DNA of 25,172 nt from JBARCX01 sp049794535 (lineage in GTDB: Bacteria; Pseudomonadota; Gammaproteobacteria; Xanthomonadales; Rhodanobacteraceae): the NCBI GenBank assembly GCA_049794535.1, contig JBARCX010000210.1, positions 1 through 25,172 of the forward strand. The letters run 5' to 3'. Made by a program: the position numbers and the translations under genes. Below, one piece after another: positions 7,366-16,749 of the stretch; positions within the stretch are counted from its first letter, which is position 1; every line of letters starts with the position of its first letter. Below the pieces are notes generated by a model. The model was not told the DNA's origin, did not search any database, and saw nothing but the letters and a program-made list of their open reading frames with translations.

Positions 7366-7391
7366 GCGCCCGAGTCATATGACCCGGGCGC
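7366..7391 (-). terminator. Probable terminator after ydbL
   Basis: Near-perfect inverted repeat centred on GTCATATGAC with GC-rich outer arms (7366-7372 with 7385-7391). The single non-complementary position (7373/7384) is a G-U pair in minus-strand RNA and an A-C mismatch on the plus strand, so it is best folded in the ydbL transcript. It starts 49 nt after the ydbL stop and is followed by TGTTTTG on the minus strand. The U-tract is short, so termination may be partial; rlmD starts 17 nt later. Confidence 0.6.
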
Positions 7392-7440
7392 GATAATCGG
7401 GTGGAGCGTTCCGGGCGGAATAACTTCGTTTCTTCTTGGC

Positions 7441-8049
7441 TTACTTCTGCTGCCAAGCGCCCGACGCGTTCTGATAATACCAGCCTGCCTGGGCGCGCTC
7501 GATCCATCCCTTGGCGAAAGTGGCGCGAATCTGTGCCTCCCACTCCGGGTGGTCGTTGGCATTGGCTACTTCACGGTACAGGGCATTGCGGTCGCGATTC
7601 TCATCGGCGATCGAGGCATTGACCTGGGCGCGCTGCGCCAATGGCACCTTGTTCGCATCATGCATGGCGACCAAGCCGTCTGCGGTGAAGCCCACGGCTC
7701 CGCTGTTGAGCAATGCCTCGAGGCTACCCTGATAACGAGCCTGCATCCGCTGACGGATCGCCTCGGTCACAGCTGTCTGCACGCGCAGGTTCGGCGCATC
7801 GGCGGCATAGGCGGCTGGCACCAGCAGATCAAGCAGCATTGCCGAGGGCCCACCACTGCTCTGGGTTGGCGCAGGCTGGCTGGCTTTGGTCGCGGGCTTT
7901 ATCGCGGTGCCTGGGTTAGTCAGCACGTCGCCAATGAACTGGTCAGCGGCCTTTTGCGCTGCCGCCGCAGGGAAATACACGTTGATGGTGACGCAACCCA
8001 GCAGGGTGACGATCAGCGAGGTCAGCAATCCATAGATGAGCTTGCGCAT
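7441..8049 (-). CDS. YdbL family (DUF1318) lipoprotein
   Basis: The product is 202 aa from the chosen ATG at 8047-8049. It starts MRKLIYGLLTSLIVTLLGC, a lipoprotein signal with lipobox LLGC (C19), followed by the DUF1318 signature TINVYFPAAAAQKAAD. After a Pro/Ser/Thr linker (about 45-68) the C-terminal part (about 85-202) matches the YdbL domain with repeated amphipathic helices and a final GWYYQNASGAW. The frame is open to an earlier start at 8097, but that adds 16 residues in front of the signal sequence and overlaps ydbH. Stop of ydbH and this start are 28 nt apart, so the two are cotranscribed. In Escherichia coli YdbL helps the YdbH-YnbE inter-membrane bridge; here the protein is itself lipidated and no separate ynbE is present. 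Confidence 0.85.
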   Translation of the reverse strand: MRKLIYGLLTSLIVTLLGCVTINVYFPAAAAQKAADQFIGDVLTNPGTAIKPATKASQPAPTQSSGGPSAMLLDLLVPAAYAADAPNLRVQTAVTEAIRQRMQARYQGSLEALLNSGAVGFTADGLVAMHDANKVPLAQRAQVNASIADENRDRNALYREVANANDHPEWEAQIRATFAKGWIERAQAGWYYQNASGAWQQK

Positions 8050-8077
8050 GGCAATTCCAACGGGGTGAAAGTAATGG

Positions 8078-10102
8078 TCAGCGGATCTCGGGACCATTGC
8101 CCTCGGTAGCCGCCTTCAAACGCCGCACCAGGGTTGGCCAGTCGACCTCGGCCTGATGCCCGATAACCTGCAGGTGAGGAAGGCCGCTGCCTTCGACGAT
8201 AGTGTAGCCGTCCGGATCGCTATCCAACCCGCCCATGTGACAGACATCAGCCTGCAGCGTGCAGTTGAGGCCAATGCGCTTGTAGCCGAAGTTCTTGAAC
8301 AACTTGAGCACCGCGCCCTGCAAACCGCCGGCCATGCCACCACCACCTACGGTAGTGAGGTTATTCACGGCACGCTGACTGATACGTCCGCCACCGGCTG
8401 CCAGCAGCGAGGCCTTGAACGCCACCGGTGTCCAGCTAACCAGACGCAGGCCATCGATACGGCCATCCAGCCGGCCATTGATGTTGCCGAAGTCGAACAC
8501 GTTGGTGAGCACGGCAAGATCAATCTGGTTCAACGTGATGTCGCCCGTCAGCACCGGGCTGGTACCGAAGGGCTGCTGCAGCGTCATCTGCGTGATGTCG
8601 ATGAAGCCGCCAAAAACGTTGAGCGCCAACCCACCACCGAGCTCGATGCGATCATTTACCCAACGTAACGTTGGGATCGCGCCACCCAAGGTTCCCTGAA
8701 ATGCCGGCCAACCCATAGCACGACTGAAGGTCGCCATGTCTACGCCGGTCAGCGCCAATGAGGTCGTTAGGCGTTCTCCCTTCGCCGCGGCGGGGCGCCA
8801 ATTCAACACGCCGACATGCAATTGGCCATTCATGACGGGGATCGCTACAGGCTGCTGCAAAGTCAGATTACCGTCGCGGCTTTGCCAGCGCGACTCAACC
8901 GCGCCGTTGGGAATGCGGTACACCATCAAGCTACGCCAACCGAGCGTAGTGGCCGGCCGCTCGTCTTTCAGCGACCAGTCCATGCCTCCACGCAACCCGC
9001 TCACGGCCAACCGGCCGGCGCCATCGGTCACGTTCATTCCATCGGTATTGAAGGCAAAGCTGCGCAGACCGCTCGTATCCAAATCCAGATGTCCATCCAG
9101 CTGGCCATCAATGCTCATGTTCTGCATACCCAGCGCATTCAGCCAGGCTCGGCCATAGCGCTGGTAGGCCGCAGGGAAGTTGGCATGGAAACGGTCAAGT
9201 TTCAGCTTCTGCAGATTCCCTTTCGCGTCGAATGCGAGCGCACCCTCCAATTGCAGTGCATCGGCATCATTCACTCTGAGTTGGCTCAACGCGAACGCAC
9301 CATGCTGCATATCGGCGGCCAGTGCTAGCTGCACCGCGCGGTCAGGCAACTTGGCGTAGAGCGGCCCCAGCAGCAATTCGCCGCCATGCAGGCCCCCATC
9401 GAAACTGATACGGGCACGGCCGCCGGTCGTATCGATACCGAGCTGACCACCACCGCCCAACGTCTGCCCGGCCAGCGTGCCGGCAGGTGTATCGAAACCG
9501 ATGTCGTCGAAGGTGAATTCACCCGAGGTCTGGACACCGTCGTCGCGCACATCCAGCGCCAGTTCCGCATCCAATCGACCACCGGTGGCTCGACCCGACC
9601 ATACCGTGCTCAATACACCTTGCAGCCAGCCCGCTGGCAGCTGTTTCAAACTTACTTGGGCGTGCGTGGGCTGATCAAGCGGGAGCGCCGTTTCGATATG
9701 CGCCGCACCCTGGCTAAAGTTGGCCTCGAGCGTGTTGGCCAACGAATCCACTACGAGGTTCAGTTGCGCATTGCTGAGCGCGCCACCGGGCGCTCCGTTG
9801 AGCTGCGTTTTGCCATCCAGTACCCAGCGCAGCTGAGCATCGCGCTGTAAATTACCGTCCAGGGTCAAGCCGATCCGCCGCCACCCCATGGACGGGATAT
9901 CCGCCCTGCTTGCGTGTAGATGTAATCGCAGCGTGCCAGCAACATCTCCTGGGCTAATGTGCGCCTGCACGTCCTGCAGACTGGCCCCGGGTAGATCGAT
10001 CCGTTTCGCAGCCAGCGCAATATCCGCCCGCGCCGGTGCGCCCCAAAGCGCACCGCACAGGGTAACCAGACACAGCAGCAGACGACTTGATGTGAGATAC
10101 AT
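8078..10102 (-). CDS. ydbH: YdbH family AsmA-like inter-membrane phospholipid transport protein
   Basis: The product is 674 aa from ATG 10100-10102, beginning with a signal sequence or N-terminal anchor (MYLTSSRLLLCLVTLCGALW, APARA at the end). The body is a long series of short beta-strands with Gly/Asp turns and few charged clusters, as in the AsmA-like family (YhdP, TamB, YdbH) that forms a hydrophobic groove carrying phospholipids between inner and outer membrane. The C-terminal YdbH-type dicarboxylate-transport domain contains NNLTTVGGGG and a KRIGLNCTLQADVCHMGGL segment with two cysteines. An earlier in-frame start (10156) would overlap the divergent gene and place 18 charged residues before the signal, so it is rejected. 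The adjacent YdbL supports the assignment. Protein-family recognition is good; the transport role is from family knowledge. Confidence 0.85.
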   Translation of the reverse strand: MYLTSSRLLLCLVTLCGALWGAPARADIALAAKRIDLPGASLQDVQAHISPGDVAGTLRLHLHASRADIPSMGWRRIGLTLDGNLQRDAQLRWVLDGKTQLNGAPGGALSNAQLNLVVDSLANTLEANFSQGAAHIETALPLDQPTHAQVSLKQLPAGWLQGVLSTVWSGRATGGRLDAELALDVRDDGVQTSGEFTFDDIGFDTPAGTLAGQTLGGGGQLGIDTTGGRARISFDGGLHGGELLLGPLYAKLPDRAVQLALAADMQHGAFALSQLRVNDADALQLEGALAFDAKGNLQKLKLDRFHANFPAAYQRYGRAWLNALGMQNMSIDGQLDGHLDLDTSGLRSFAFNTDGMNVTDGAGRLAVSGLRGGMDWSLKDERPATTLGWRSLMVYRIPNGAVESRWQSRDGNLTLQQPVAIPVMNGQLHVGVLNWRPAAAKGERLTTSLALTGVDMATFSRAMGWPAFQGTLGGAIPTLRWVNDRIELGGGLALNVFGGFIDITQMTLQQPFGTSPVLTGDITLNQIDLAVLTNVFDFGNINGRLDGRIDGLRLVSWTPVAFKASLLAAGGGRISQRAVNNLTTVGGGGMAGGLQGAVLKLFKNFGYKRIGLNCTLQADVCHMGGLDSDPDGYTIVEGSGLPHLQVIGHQAEVDWPTLVRRLKAATEGNGPEIR

Positions 10103-10121
10103 GTCCCGCCATTCTGCCAAA

Positions 10122-10131
10122 TTCAGCTGAA
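10122..10131. promoter_or_regulatory. 10-bp palindrome in the ydbH / REC-HPt divergent gap
   Basis: TTCAGCTGAA is a perfect palindrome in a divergent gap of only 45 nt (10103-10147). It lies where an operator shared by both genes could sit. No promoter hexamers are convincing here. A palindrome of this length is also expected by chance now and then. Confidence 0.25.
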
Positions 10132-10147
10132 CGAGAAGGATTTCGTC

Positions 10148-10891
10148 ATGTTGCATTTTTCAAACGACCCCAATGCGACCGCTAGTGCACTGCCCAACCC
10201 GCCTCGTGTCCTAGTTGCAGACGATGATCCGGCTAGCCGCTGCTTTCTGGGCGACGGCCTGCGTAGCTTAGGGGCTGAGGTCGAAACCTGTGTCGACGGC
10301 ACCGCGGCGATCGCCCGCGGACGTGTCGAGACGTTCGACCTGCTTGTCGTGGATTGCCGCATGCCTGGCGCTGATGCCGTACAGGTACTGACCACGCTGC
10401 GTGAAGACCAAGAGGCACGTTCCGCGGATAGTCCAGCCGTAGCGAGTAGCGCAGAACTGGACGCGTCTGACCGGCAGCGGCTGCTTGCCGCAGGTTATAG
10501 CGAGATACTGCTCAAACCCTGCTCGCTGGTCGATCTTCAGCGCATCATGCAGTGGGTGCGACCTGGCCGAGCGCCATTGCTGGATGACCAACAGGCATTG
10601 GCGAGCACCGGCAGTCCCACCATCATGCGAGCCTTGCGCGGCCTGTTGCGCGAAGAGCTAGCGGGTATTGAGCGTGAGCTCGACCGACTAGGCAACGACC
10701 CCACCGGGTTCGGGGAGCGGCTGCATCGATTGCGCTCATCCTGTGGCTTCTGCGGTGCAGCATCGTTGGCCGAGCAAATCGTATTGCTGCAAAGGCATTT
10801 GGAACTTGGCCATCACGCCGAGTTATTGCCGCTGGGGTGCTTCCGCAAGACGCTGCAATCCACCATTCATGCTTTGGTAGACATAGCCTGA
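10148..10891 (+). CDS. Response regulator with REC and HPt domains
   Basis: The product is 247 aa. The REC domain spans about 19-138: acidic pocket D25-D26-D27, phospho-acceptor D69 in VVDCRMPG, switch S100/S101, and K123 in LLKPC. The C-terminal part (about 146-245) looks like a histidine phosphotransfer bundle with H193 in LHRLRSSCGFCGA, close to the canonical HxLKGxxxxxGA, though the Lys is replaced by Arg. There is no DNA-binding or output enzyme domain, so it probably relays phosphate between a hybrid kinase and another regulator. ATG 10148 follows AAGGA at a good distance. The only plus-strand gene between the methyltransferase and fadJ-like gene; it converges on recO with 19 nt between. 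No cognate kinase is in the window. Confidence 0.82.
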   Translation: MLHFSNDPNATASALPNPPRVLVADDDPASRCFLGDGLRSLGAEVETCVDGTAAIARGRVETFDLLVVDCRMPGADAVQVLTTLREDQEARSADSPAVASSAELDASDRQRLLAAGYSEILLKPCSLVDLQRIMQWVRPGRAPLLDDQQALASTGSPTIMRALRGLLREELAGIERELDRLGNDPTGFGERLHRLRSSCGFCGAASLAEQIVLLQRHLELGHHAELLPLGCFRKTLQSTIHALVDIA

Positions 10892-10910
10892 AGCCCGTGA
10901 TGAAGGTGGC

Positions 10911-11621
10911 TCAGCGCCGTGTAAGTGCCGCGGCCAATACCCGCCAGGCGCGTAATTCACCGCCGCCAAGGTGAAAACGGATCAAATCGCGCATCATGCC
11001 GCGTAAGGCGGCCAGCCCCGCGGCATCAGGCATTTGGTCGGCAGCCAGTGCCAGTAGATCGCTACCGCGCAAGGCTCGTGGCTCATTGACGCGGCAACGC
11101 ACAGGGCCGTGTTCGGCTTGATAGCGATACGACGCGTCGGCGATCAGGGCATCGCCACTATCGGCATCACAATCAAGCTGTAGTGCATAACCAAGCGCAT
11201 CCATCAGGTCGCGTTCGAAGCGGCGCAACTGCCAGCCCAATGACTCGCCTCCGGCTAGTCGCTGCAGCGTCTGTCTATACGCATCGAACAAGACGGGATA
11301 AGGGTCCTGACGTTCGGTCAGCCTAACCACCAATTCATTGAGGTAAAGCCCAGCCAGACCTGCGTCGCCCTTCAGGGGCAAGGGTGACGCCACCGTCTCA
11401 ACGCTGCGCAGCGTGGCTAATTCGCCGCGCTGCAATAAACCTACTTCCAACGATTGAAAGGGCTCGAGCTGAGCCCGCTGCATACGTCCACGCTCGCTGC
11501 GTACGCCACGCGCAACCACACCAAGCCGACCGTGATCGCGGGTCAGGCATTCGAGCAGCAAGGATGTTTCGCGATATGGCCGCGCGTGCAGCACATAGGC
11601 AGGTTGCTGCTCGATCAGCAT
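10911..11621 (-). CDS. recO: DNA repair protein RecO
   Basis: The product is 236 aa. An N-terminal OB-fold (about 1-78: PAYVLHARPYRETSLLLECLT, then GRLGVVARGVR) is followed by the all-helical C-terminal domain with LKGDAGLAGLYLNELVVRL (83-101). As in Escherichia coli RecO, the CxxC zinc finger of many homologues is absent; only isolated cysteines remain. RecO works with RecR to load RecA onto SSB-coated gaps. It lies 28 nt after era in the lepA-lepB-rnc-era-recO order. The ATG at 11619-11621 lacks a clear Shine-Dalgarno, which suggests coupling to era translation. It is the last gene of the unit. Confidence 0.93.
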   Translation of the reverse strand: MLIEQQPAYVLHARPYRETSLLLECLTRDHGRLGVVARGVRSERGRMQRAQLEPFQSLEVGLLQRGELATLRSVETVASPLPLKGDAGLAGLYLNELVVRLTERQDPYPVLFDAYRQTLQRLAGGESLGWQLRRFERDLMDALGYALQLDCDADSGDALIADASYRYQAEHGPVRCRVNEPRALRGSDLLALAADQMPDAAGLAALRGMMRDLIRFHLGGGELRAWRVLAAALTRR

Positions 11622-11649
11622 GGTCGGTGAAGGTCAGGACCCGTGAAGA

Positions 11650-12591
11650 TCAGTCGGTATAACCGAACTTCTTCAGCATCGACTCGTCGTCCACCCAGCC
11701 TTCGCGCACCTTCACCCAGAGCTTGAGGAACACCTTGCGCTCAAACATGCGCTCCATGTGCCGGCGCGCGGAGATGCCGATCGCCTTGAGCTGGGCACCG
11801 CCGTTACCAATGACGATCGCCTTCTGGCCATCGCGCTCGACCCAGATCACCGCGTGGATTTCGGCAATGCCGTCGTCGCGATCACTGAACTGCTCGATTT
11901 CTACCGTAGTGGCGTAAGGCAGCTCTTGATCGAGGCGTAGCATGAGCTGCTCGCGCACCATTTCGGCGGCAAGGAAACGTTCGCTGCGATCGGTGATTTC
12001 GTCCGGGCCATACACGGGTGGGCGCACCGGCAGGCGCTTGAGAATATCCCGCTCAAGTTCCTGCAGGCCGTTTTTCTTCAGCGCACTGACGTAATGGATG
12101 GATTCGAAGCTGTGGTGCTCGCTCAAGCTAGCGACGAAAGGCAGCATCGCGCCTTTGTCCTTGGCCAGATCAACCTTGTTGATCACCAGCATACGCGGGA
12201 GCTTCTGCTCAGCCAGCGCGGTGTACAAAGCTTCGTCTTCGTCGCTCCAGCGACCGGCCTCGATCACCTGAACGGCCAGATCGACCTCACCAATAGCCGA
12301 TCGCACGGCACGGTTGAGGCTACGATTCATTGCCCGCTTGGCACCACGATGCAAACCCGGCGTGTCGACATACAGGATCTGCCCGGCTTCGCTGCTAGCA
12401 ATGCCGAGGATGCGGTGGCGGGTAGTCTGCGGCCGCGGGCTAACAATCGACAGGCGAAAGCCGATCAGTGCGTTGAGCAGGGTCGATTTGCCCACATTGG
12501 GCCGGCCAACCAAGGCCACCGGGCCACAACGGTAGTCTTCGTGCGGCAATTCAGCGCCAGCGAAGTCGCCAATCTGCAGTTCGTCATTCAT
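11650..12591 (-). CDS. era: GTPase Era
   Basis: The product is 313 aa. G1 GRPNVGKST (29-37), G2 threonines in PRPQTTRHR, G3 DTPG (76-79), G4 NKVD (138-141), G5 SALK (169-172); the C-terminal KH domain has GNGGAQLK in its nucleic-acid loop and ends VREGWVDDESMLKKFGY. Era binds the 3' end of 16S rRNA and assists 30S assembly. I chose the ATG at 12589-12591; the frame extends to a GTG at 12633, giving 14 more residues with no family match and no ribosome site. The extra ~20 residues before the first G motif compared with E. coli (DELQIGDFAGAELP) are mildly longer than usual. The 81-nt gap to rnc holds nothing recognisable. Confidence 0.95.
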   Translation of the reverse strand: MNDELQIGDFAGAELPHEDYRCGPVALVGRPNVGKSTLLNALIGFRLSIVSPRPQTTRHRILGIASSEAGQILYVDTPGLHRGAKRAMNRSLNRAVRSAIGEVDLAVQVIEAGRWSDEDEALYTALAEQKLPRMLVINKVDLAKDKGAMLPFVASLSEHHSFESIHYVSALKKNGLQELERDILKRLPVRPPVYGPDEITDRSERFLAAEMVREQLMLRLDQELPYATTVEIEQFSDRDDGIAEIHAVIWVERDGQKAIVIGNGGAQLKAIGISARRHMERMFERKVFLKLWVKVREGWVDDESMLKKFGYTD

Positions 12592-12672
12592 GGTACGGGT
12601 GCTCTTCAAAGCGAGTGACAAGCATGGCTCCACCGGATCGTGGATGCCAGCGGTATAGGTGAATAGGTGGAA

Positions 12673-13332
12673 TCAATCCGAAGCTTGCTGTTCCAACAGG
12701 CGGGCCAGTACGGTCTCCGCCGCGTCCTGCTCGGCGGCACGCCGACTGCTGCCGTGGCCGTCAGCGGTAATCGGCAGCGGCGCGCCAATCGCACAGCTGA
12801 CATCGAAGCTGCGCGCATGATCCTCGCCATTGCTGGCGATCAAATCGTATTGAGGTAACGGCAAGCCACGTCCCTGCAGCCACTCCTGCAGGCGTGTTTT
12901 GGCGTCTTTCGATGAACGAGGCAGCGCAGCGACACGCTCGGCGAACAATTCGCGTACGGTATCGCGGCAGGCCATAAAGCCACCGTCGAGATAGACCGCT
13001 GCCAGCAGTGCCTCGAACGCATCGGCAAGGATCGAATCGCGCCGGAAACCACCACTTTTGAGCTCGCCTGAACCGAGTTTCAGCCGGTCACCTAGCTCAA
13101 GCTCACGCGCGACAACCGCTAGCGCCTGGCCATTGACCAGTTGTGCACGCAACCGCGACAGCTCACCCTCGCTGGCCTTCGGGTGAGCCTCATACAGCAT
13201 CTCGGCAATGAAGGTGCCGAGCAAGGCATCGCCGAGAAACTCCAGCCGCTCGTTGTTCGGCTTGCCCATACTGCGATGGGTTAGCGCCAGCTCGGCCAGC
13301 GCAGGATCGCGAAAGCGGTAAGTCAATTCCAC
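12673..13332 (-). CDS. rnc: Ribonuclease III
   Basis: The product is 219 aa. The catalytic domain carries the signature NERLEFLGDA (27-36), with E31, D35, D104 and E107 as the metal-binding set, and a double-stranded RNA-binding domain occupies about 145-215 (DAKTRLQEWLQGRG to AAEQDAAETVLARLLE). It cleaves dsRNA in rRNA processing and mRNA turnover. The start is GTG at 13330-13332: the family begins a few residues before the helix FRDPALAELALTHRS, and no ATG fits. There is no evident Shine-Dalgarno, and the preceding DUF4845 stop is only 7 nt away, so translation is likely coupled to it. Confidence 0.96.
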   Translation of the reverse strand: MELTYRFRDPALAELALTHRSMGKPNNERLEFLGDALLGTFIAEMLYEAHPKASEGELSRLRAQLVNGQALAVVARELELGDRLKLGSGELKSGGFRRDSILADAFEALLAAVYLDGGFMACRDTVRELFAERVAALPRSSKDAKTRLQEWLQGRGLPLPQYDLIASNGEDHARSFDVSCAIGAPLPITADGHGSSRRAAEQDAAETVLARLLEQQASD

Positions 13333-13339
13333 GGTAACG

Positions 13340-13720
13340 TCATTGAGCGAGGTTGCCCTGCATAGGCACGCTCTTCTCGAAGTGGATCAGAAAAGAGATG
13401 TTGTACATAAATGGCACCTGCTTGTCATATTCGACATGCAGCTCATTTCCGGCCGCCCCCTGCGTGATAGTGATATCACTGGGCGCAACGCTGGCATCGT
13501 CGACGTATTGGAAATCCATCTTACGCATGAGATCGCGACGTATGTCGTCGATCGTTTTGCCATCCGCTCCGCTGCTGGCTTCCTGCTCCATGGCTTTGAC
13601 CACCCCGCCGTACTCTGTATACGACGGAAACAGCTTCATCACCATGTAGCCGAAAAATGCCACCACGATCAGCACGATCAGGAACCCGATCAGGGTGATA
13701 CCTGTTTGTTTCGATTTCAT
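13340..13720 (-). CDS. DUF4845 family membrane protein
   Basis: The product is 126 aa with one N-terminal membrane segment (about 8-28) and a soluble, probably periplasmic, domain. The family is regularly found between lepB and rnc in gammaproteobacteria, as here. Its function is not known. The N-terminus (SKQTGITLIGFLIVLIVVAF) resembles a type IV prepilin: short basic leader, glycine, then a hydrophobic stretch, but the usual Glu at position +5 of pilins is absent (residues after G7 are I-T-L-I-G). The ATG at 13718-13720 has a run of G (GGGGG) upstream, and a small GC hairpin (13734-13747) lies just before that site. The rest of the 156-nt gap to lepB shows only a 6-bp hairpin around the lepB stop. 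Confidence 0.85.
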   Translation of the reverse strand: MKSKQTGITLIGFLIVLIVVAFFGYMVMKLFPSYTEYGGVVKAMEQEASSGADGKTIDDIRRDLMRKMDFQYVDDASVAPSDITITQGAAGNELHVEYDKQVPFMYNISFLIHFEKSVPMQGNLAQ

Positions 13721-13876
13721 AGTCCCCCACTATGCCGCCATTGCGGCGCGCATTGAATGCCCAGGTTAACGGCTATCGCCGCAGCGTACTTTGCCCGGAC
13801 TACGCCCGCGCCGCCAGCTTCCTCGATCACGGATCCAGAAAGCCGGCTCGTGGCGGTAACGTCAACACTGACAGCA

Positions 13877-14767
13877 TCAGTGGATGACCGTACCGATCCG
13901 GTGGAAGGCAACACCCGAACCATTCCAGCTAAACCAGATCAGGAAGGCCTTGCCAGCCAGGTTGGTCTCCGGCAGGCAGCCCCACCAACGGCTGTCTGTA
14001 CTGTTGTTGCGGTTATCGCCCATGACCAGATAGCAGCCCTGCGGCACCAGTGAAGGCACCTTGTCATTCGGGATCGGATACGGCGAGCTATACGCCGGCA
14101 TCTTGGCGATCATATGGTTCACGTCACCCAGGTGCTCGTTCCATACCGTGGCGCCCATCTCAAGCATCAGGCGGTCTTCGTCACGCCTCGGGTTGCCCAC
14201 ATAGGGACCCACTTCGTCAGCAACGATGGGCTTACCGTTGATCACCAACTGATCACCATGGATCTCGATTTGGTCACCCGGCAGGCCAATCACACGCTTG
14301 ATCCAGTTCTGGTTCGGCACCGGCATATGTGGGTCAGAGCAACTCAGATCACCACTACGCACCAGCTTGCCACTGCCGTCATCGCACAGATAACCGGGAA
14401 AACGAAACACAACGACATCGCCGCGCTTCGGCTCGCCAAGGCTGACGAACTTATTATTGAACGCCGGCAGACGCAGCCCATAGGCGAACTTGTTCACCAG
14501 GATGAAATCGCCGACATCCAGGGTCGGCATCATCGAGCCCGATGGGATGCGAAACGGCTCGGCGACGAACGAACGCAGCAGCAGTACGACCAGTACGACC
14601 GGGAACAGCGAACGTGCCCAGTCAACCGGTACCGGATCGCGGTATTCCGCCCCCTCTGCATCGAGACGCGACTTGCGCTTTTTGTAGAGGAACAGACGAT
14701 CGAGCCCCCACACCACGCCGAATACGACGGTGAGGCCAAGCAGAATCGCCGAGAAATCGAATTCCAT
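13877..14767 (-). CDS. lepB: Signal peptidase I
   Basis: The product is 296 aa. Two N-terminal membrane segments (about 5-25 and 52-68) flank a basic cytoplasmic loop (KKRKSR), followed by a periplasmic catalytic domain. Box B is IPSGSMMPTL with nucleophile S78; box D has the general base K157 in WIKRVIGLPGD; box E is GDNRNNSTDSRWWG. It removes signal peptides from exported proteins such as MucD in this window. A Cys pair, C128 and C143, lies in the insert before box D and could form a disulfide. The ATG at 14765-14767 has CAGGAG upstream. It follows lepA by 26 nt, the classical lepA-lepB operon. Confidence 0.97.
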   Translation of the reverse strand: MEFDFSAILLGLTVVFGVVWGLDRLFLYKKRKSRLDAEGAEYRDPVPVDWARSLFPVVLVVLLLRSFVAEPFRIPSGSMMPTLDVGDFILVNKFAYGLRLPAFNNKFVSLGEPKRGDVVVFRFPGYLCDDGSGKLVRSGDLSCSDPHMPVPNQNWIKRVIGLPGDQIEIHGDQLVINGKPIVADEVGPYVGNPRRDEDRLMLEMGATVWNEHLGDVNHMIAKMPAYSSPYPIPNDKVPSLVPQGCYLVMGDNRNNSTDSRWWGCLPETNLAGKAFLIWFSWNGSGVAFHRIGTVIH

Positions 14768-14793
14768 GCCTTAACTCCTGTACCTGCTTGTTC

Positions 14794-16584
<1,791 letters not shown>

Positions 16585-16660
16585 GGAGCGCGCTGGCAGT
16601 GGCTACCGCCATGCGCGGTGCGCAGGCAGCGCATCACCGGGGTGGTGACACGAACCTGGA

Positions 16661-16669
16661 ATTATCGCA
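16661..16669 (-). promoter_or_regulatory. Candidate extended -10 promoter for lepA
   Basis: Minus strand TGCGATAAT: a TGn extension plus GATAAT (5/6 to TATAAT). Transcription would start near 16654, giving a leader of about 70 nt before lepA. No good -35 hexamer is found 16-18 nt upstream, which is acceptable for extended -10 promoters. It lies in the 165-nt gap after mucD. Confidence 0.45.
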
Positions 16670-16704
16670 TGGAATGAAGGCCTGAACGTTGATTACCACT
16701 CCTT

Positions 16705-16739
16705 CTGAGCCGCCCGCGCTTATCGCACGGGCGGTTCAG
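16705..16739. terminator. Hairpin after mucD
   Basis: A 12-nt GC-rich arm (16705-16716) pairs with 16728-16739 across an 11-nt loop, with one imperfect position (16709/16735; G-U on the plus strand, C-A on the minus strand). It lies 10 nt beyond the mucD stop and upstream of the lepA -10 element. No U-tract follows on the minus strand. It may end or stabilise the mucD mRNA, limiting read-through into lepA. Confidence 0.4.
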
Positions 16740-16749
16740 GCTATCGTGA

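Noticed and set aside
8050..8077. Possible missed ynbE between ydbH and ydbL
   Set aside because: Only 28 nt are available, too short for the roughly 60-residue YnbE.
10103..10156. Longer start of ydbH
   Set aside because: It would put 18 partly charged residues before a clear signal sequence and overlap the start of the divergent gene.
12592..12633. Longer GTG start of era
   Set aside because: The extra 14 residues have no family counterpart and no ribosome site precedes the GTG.
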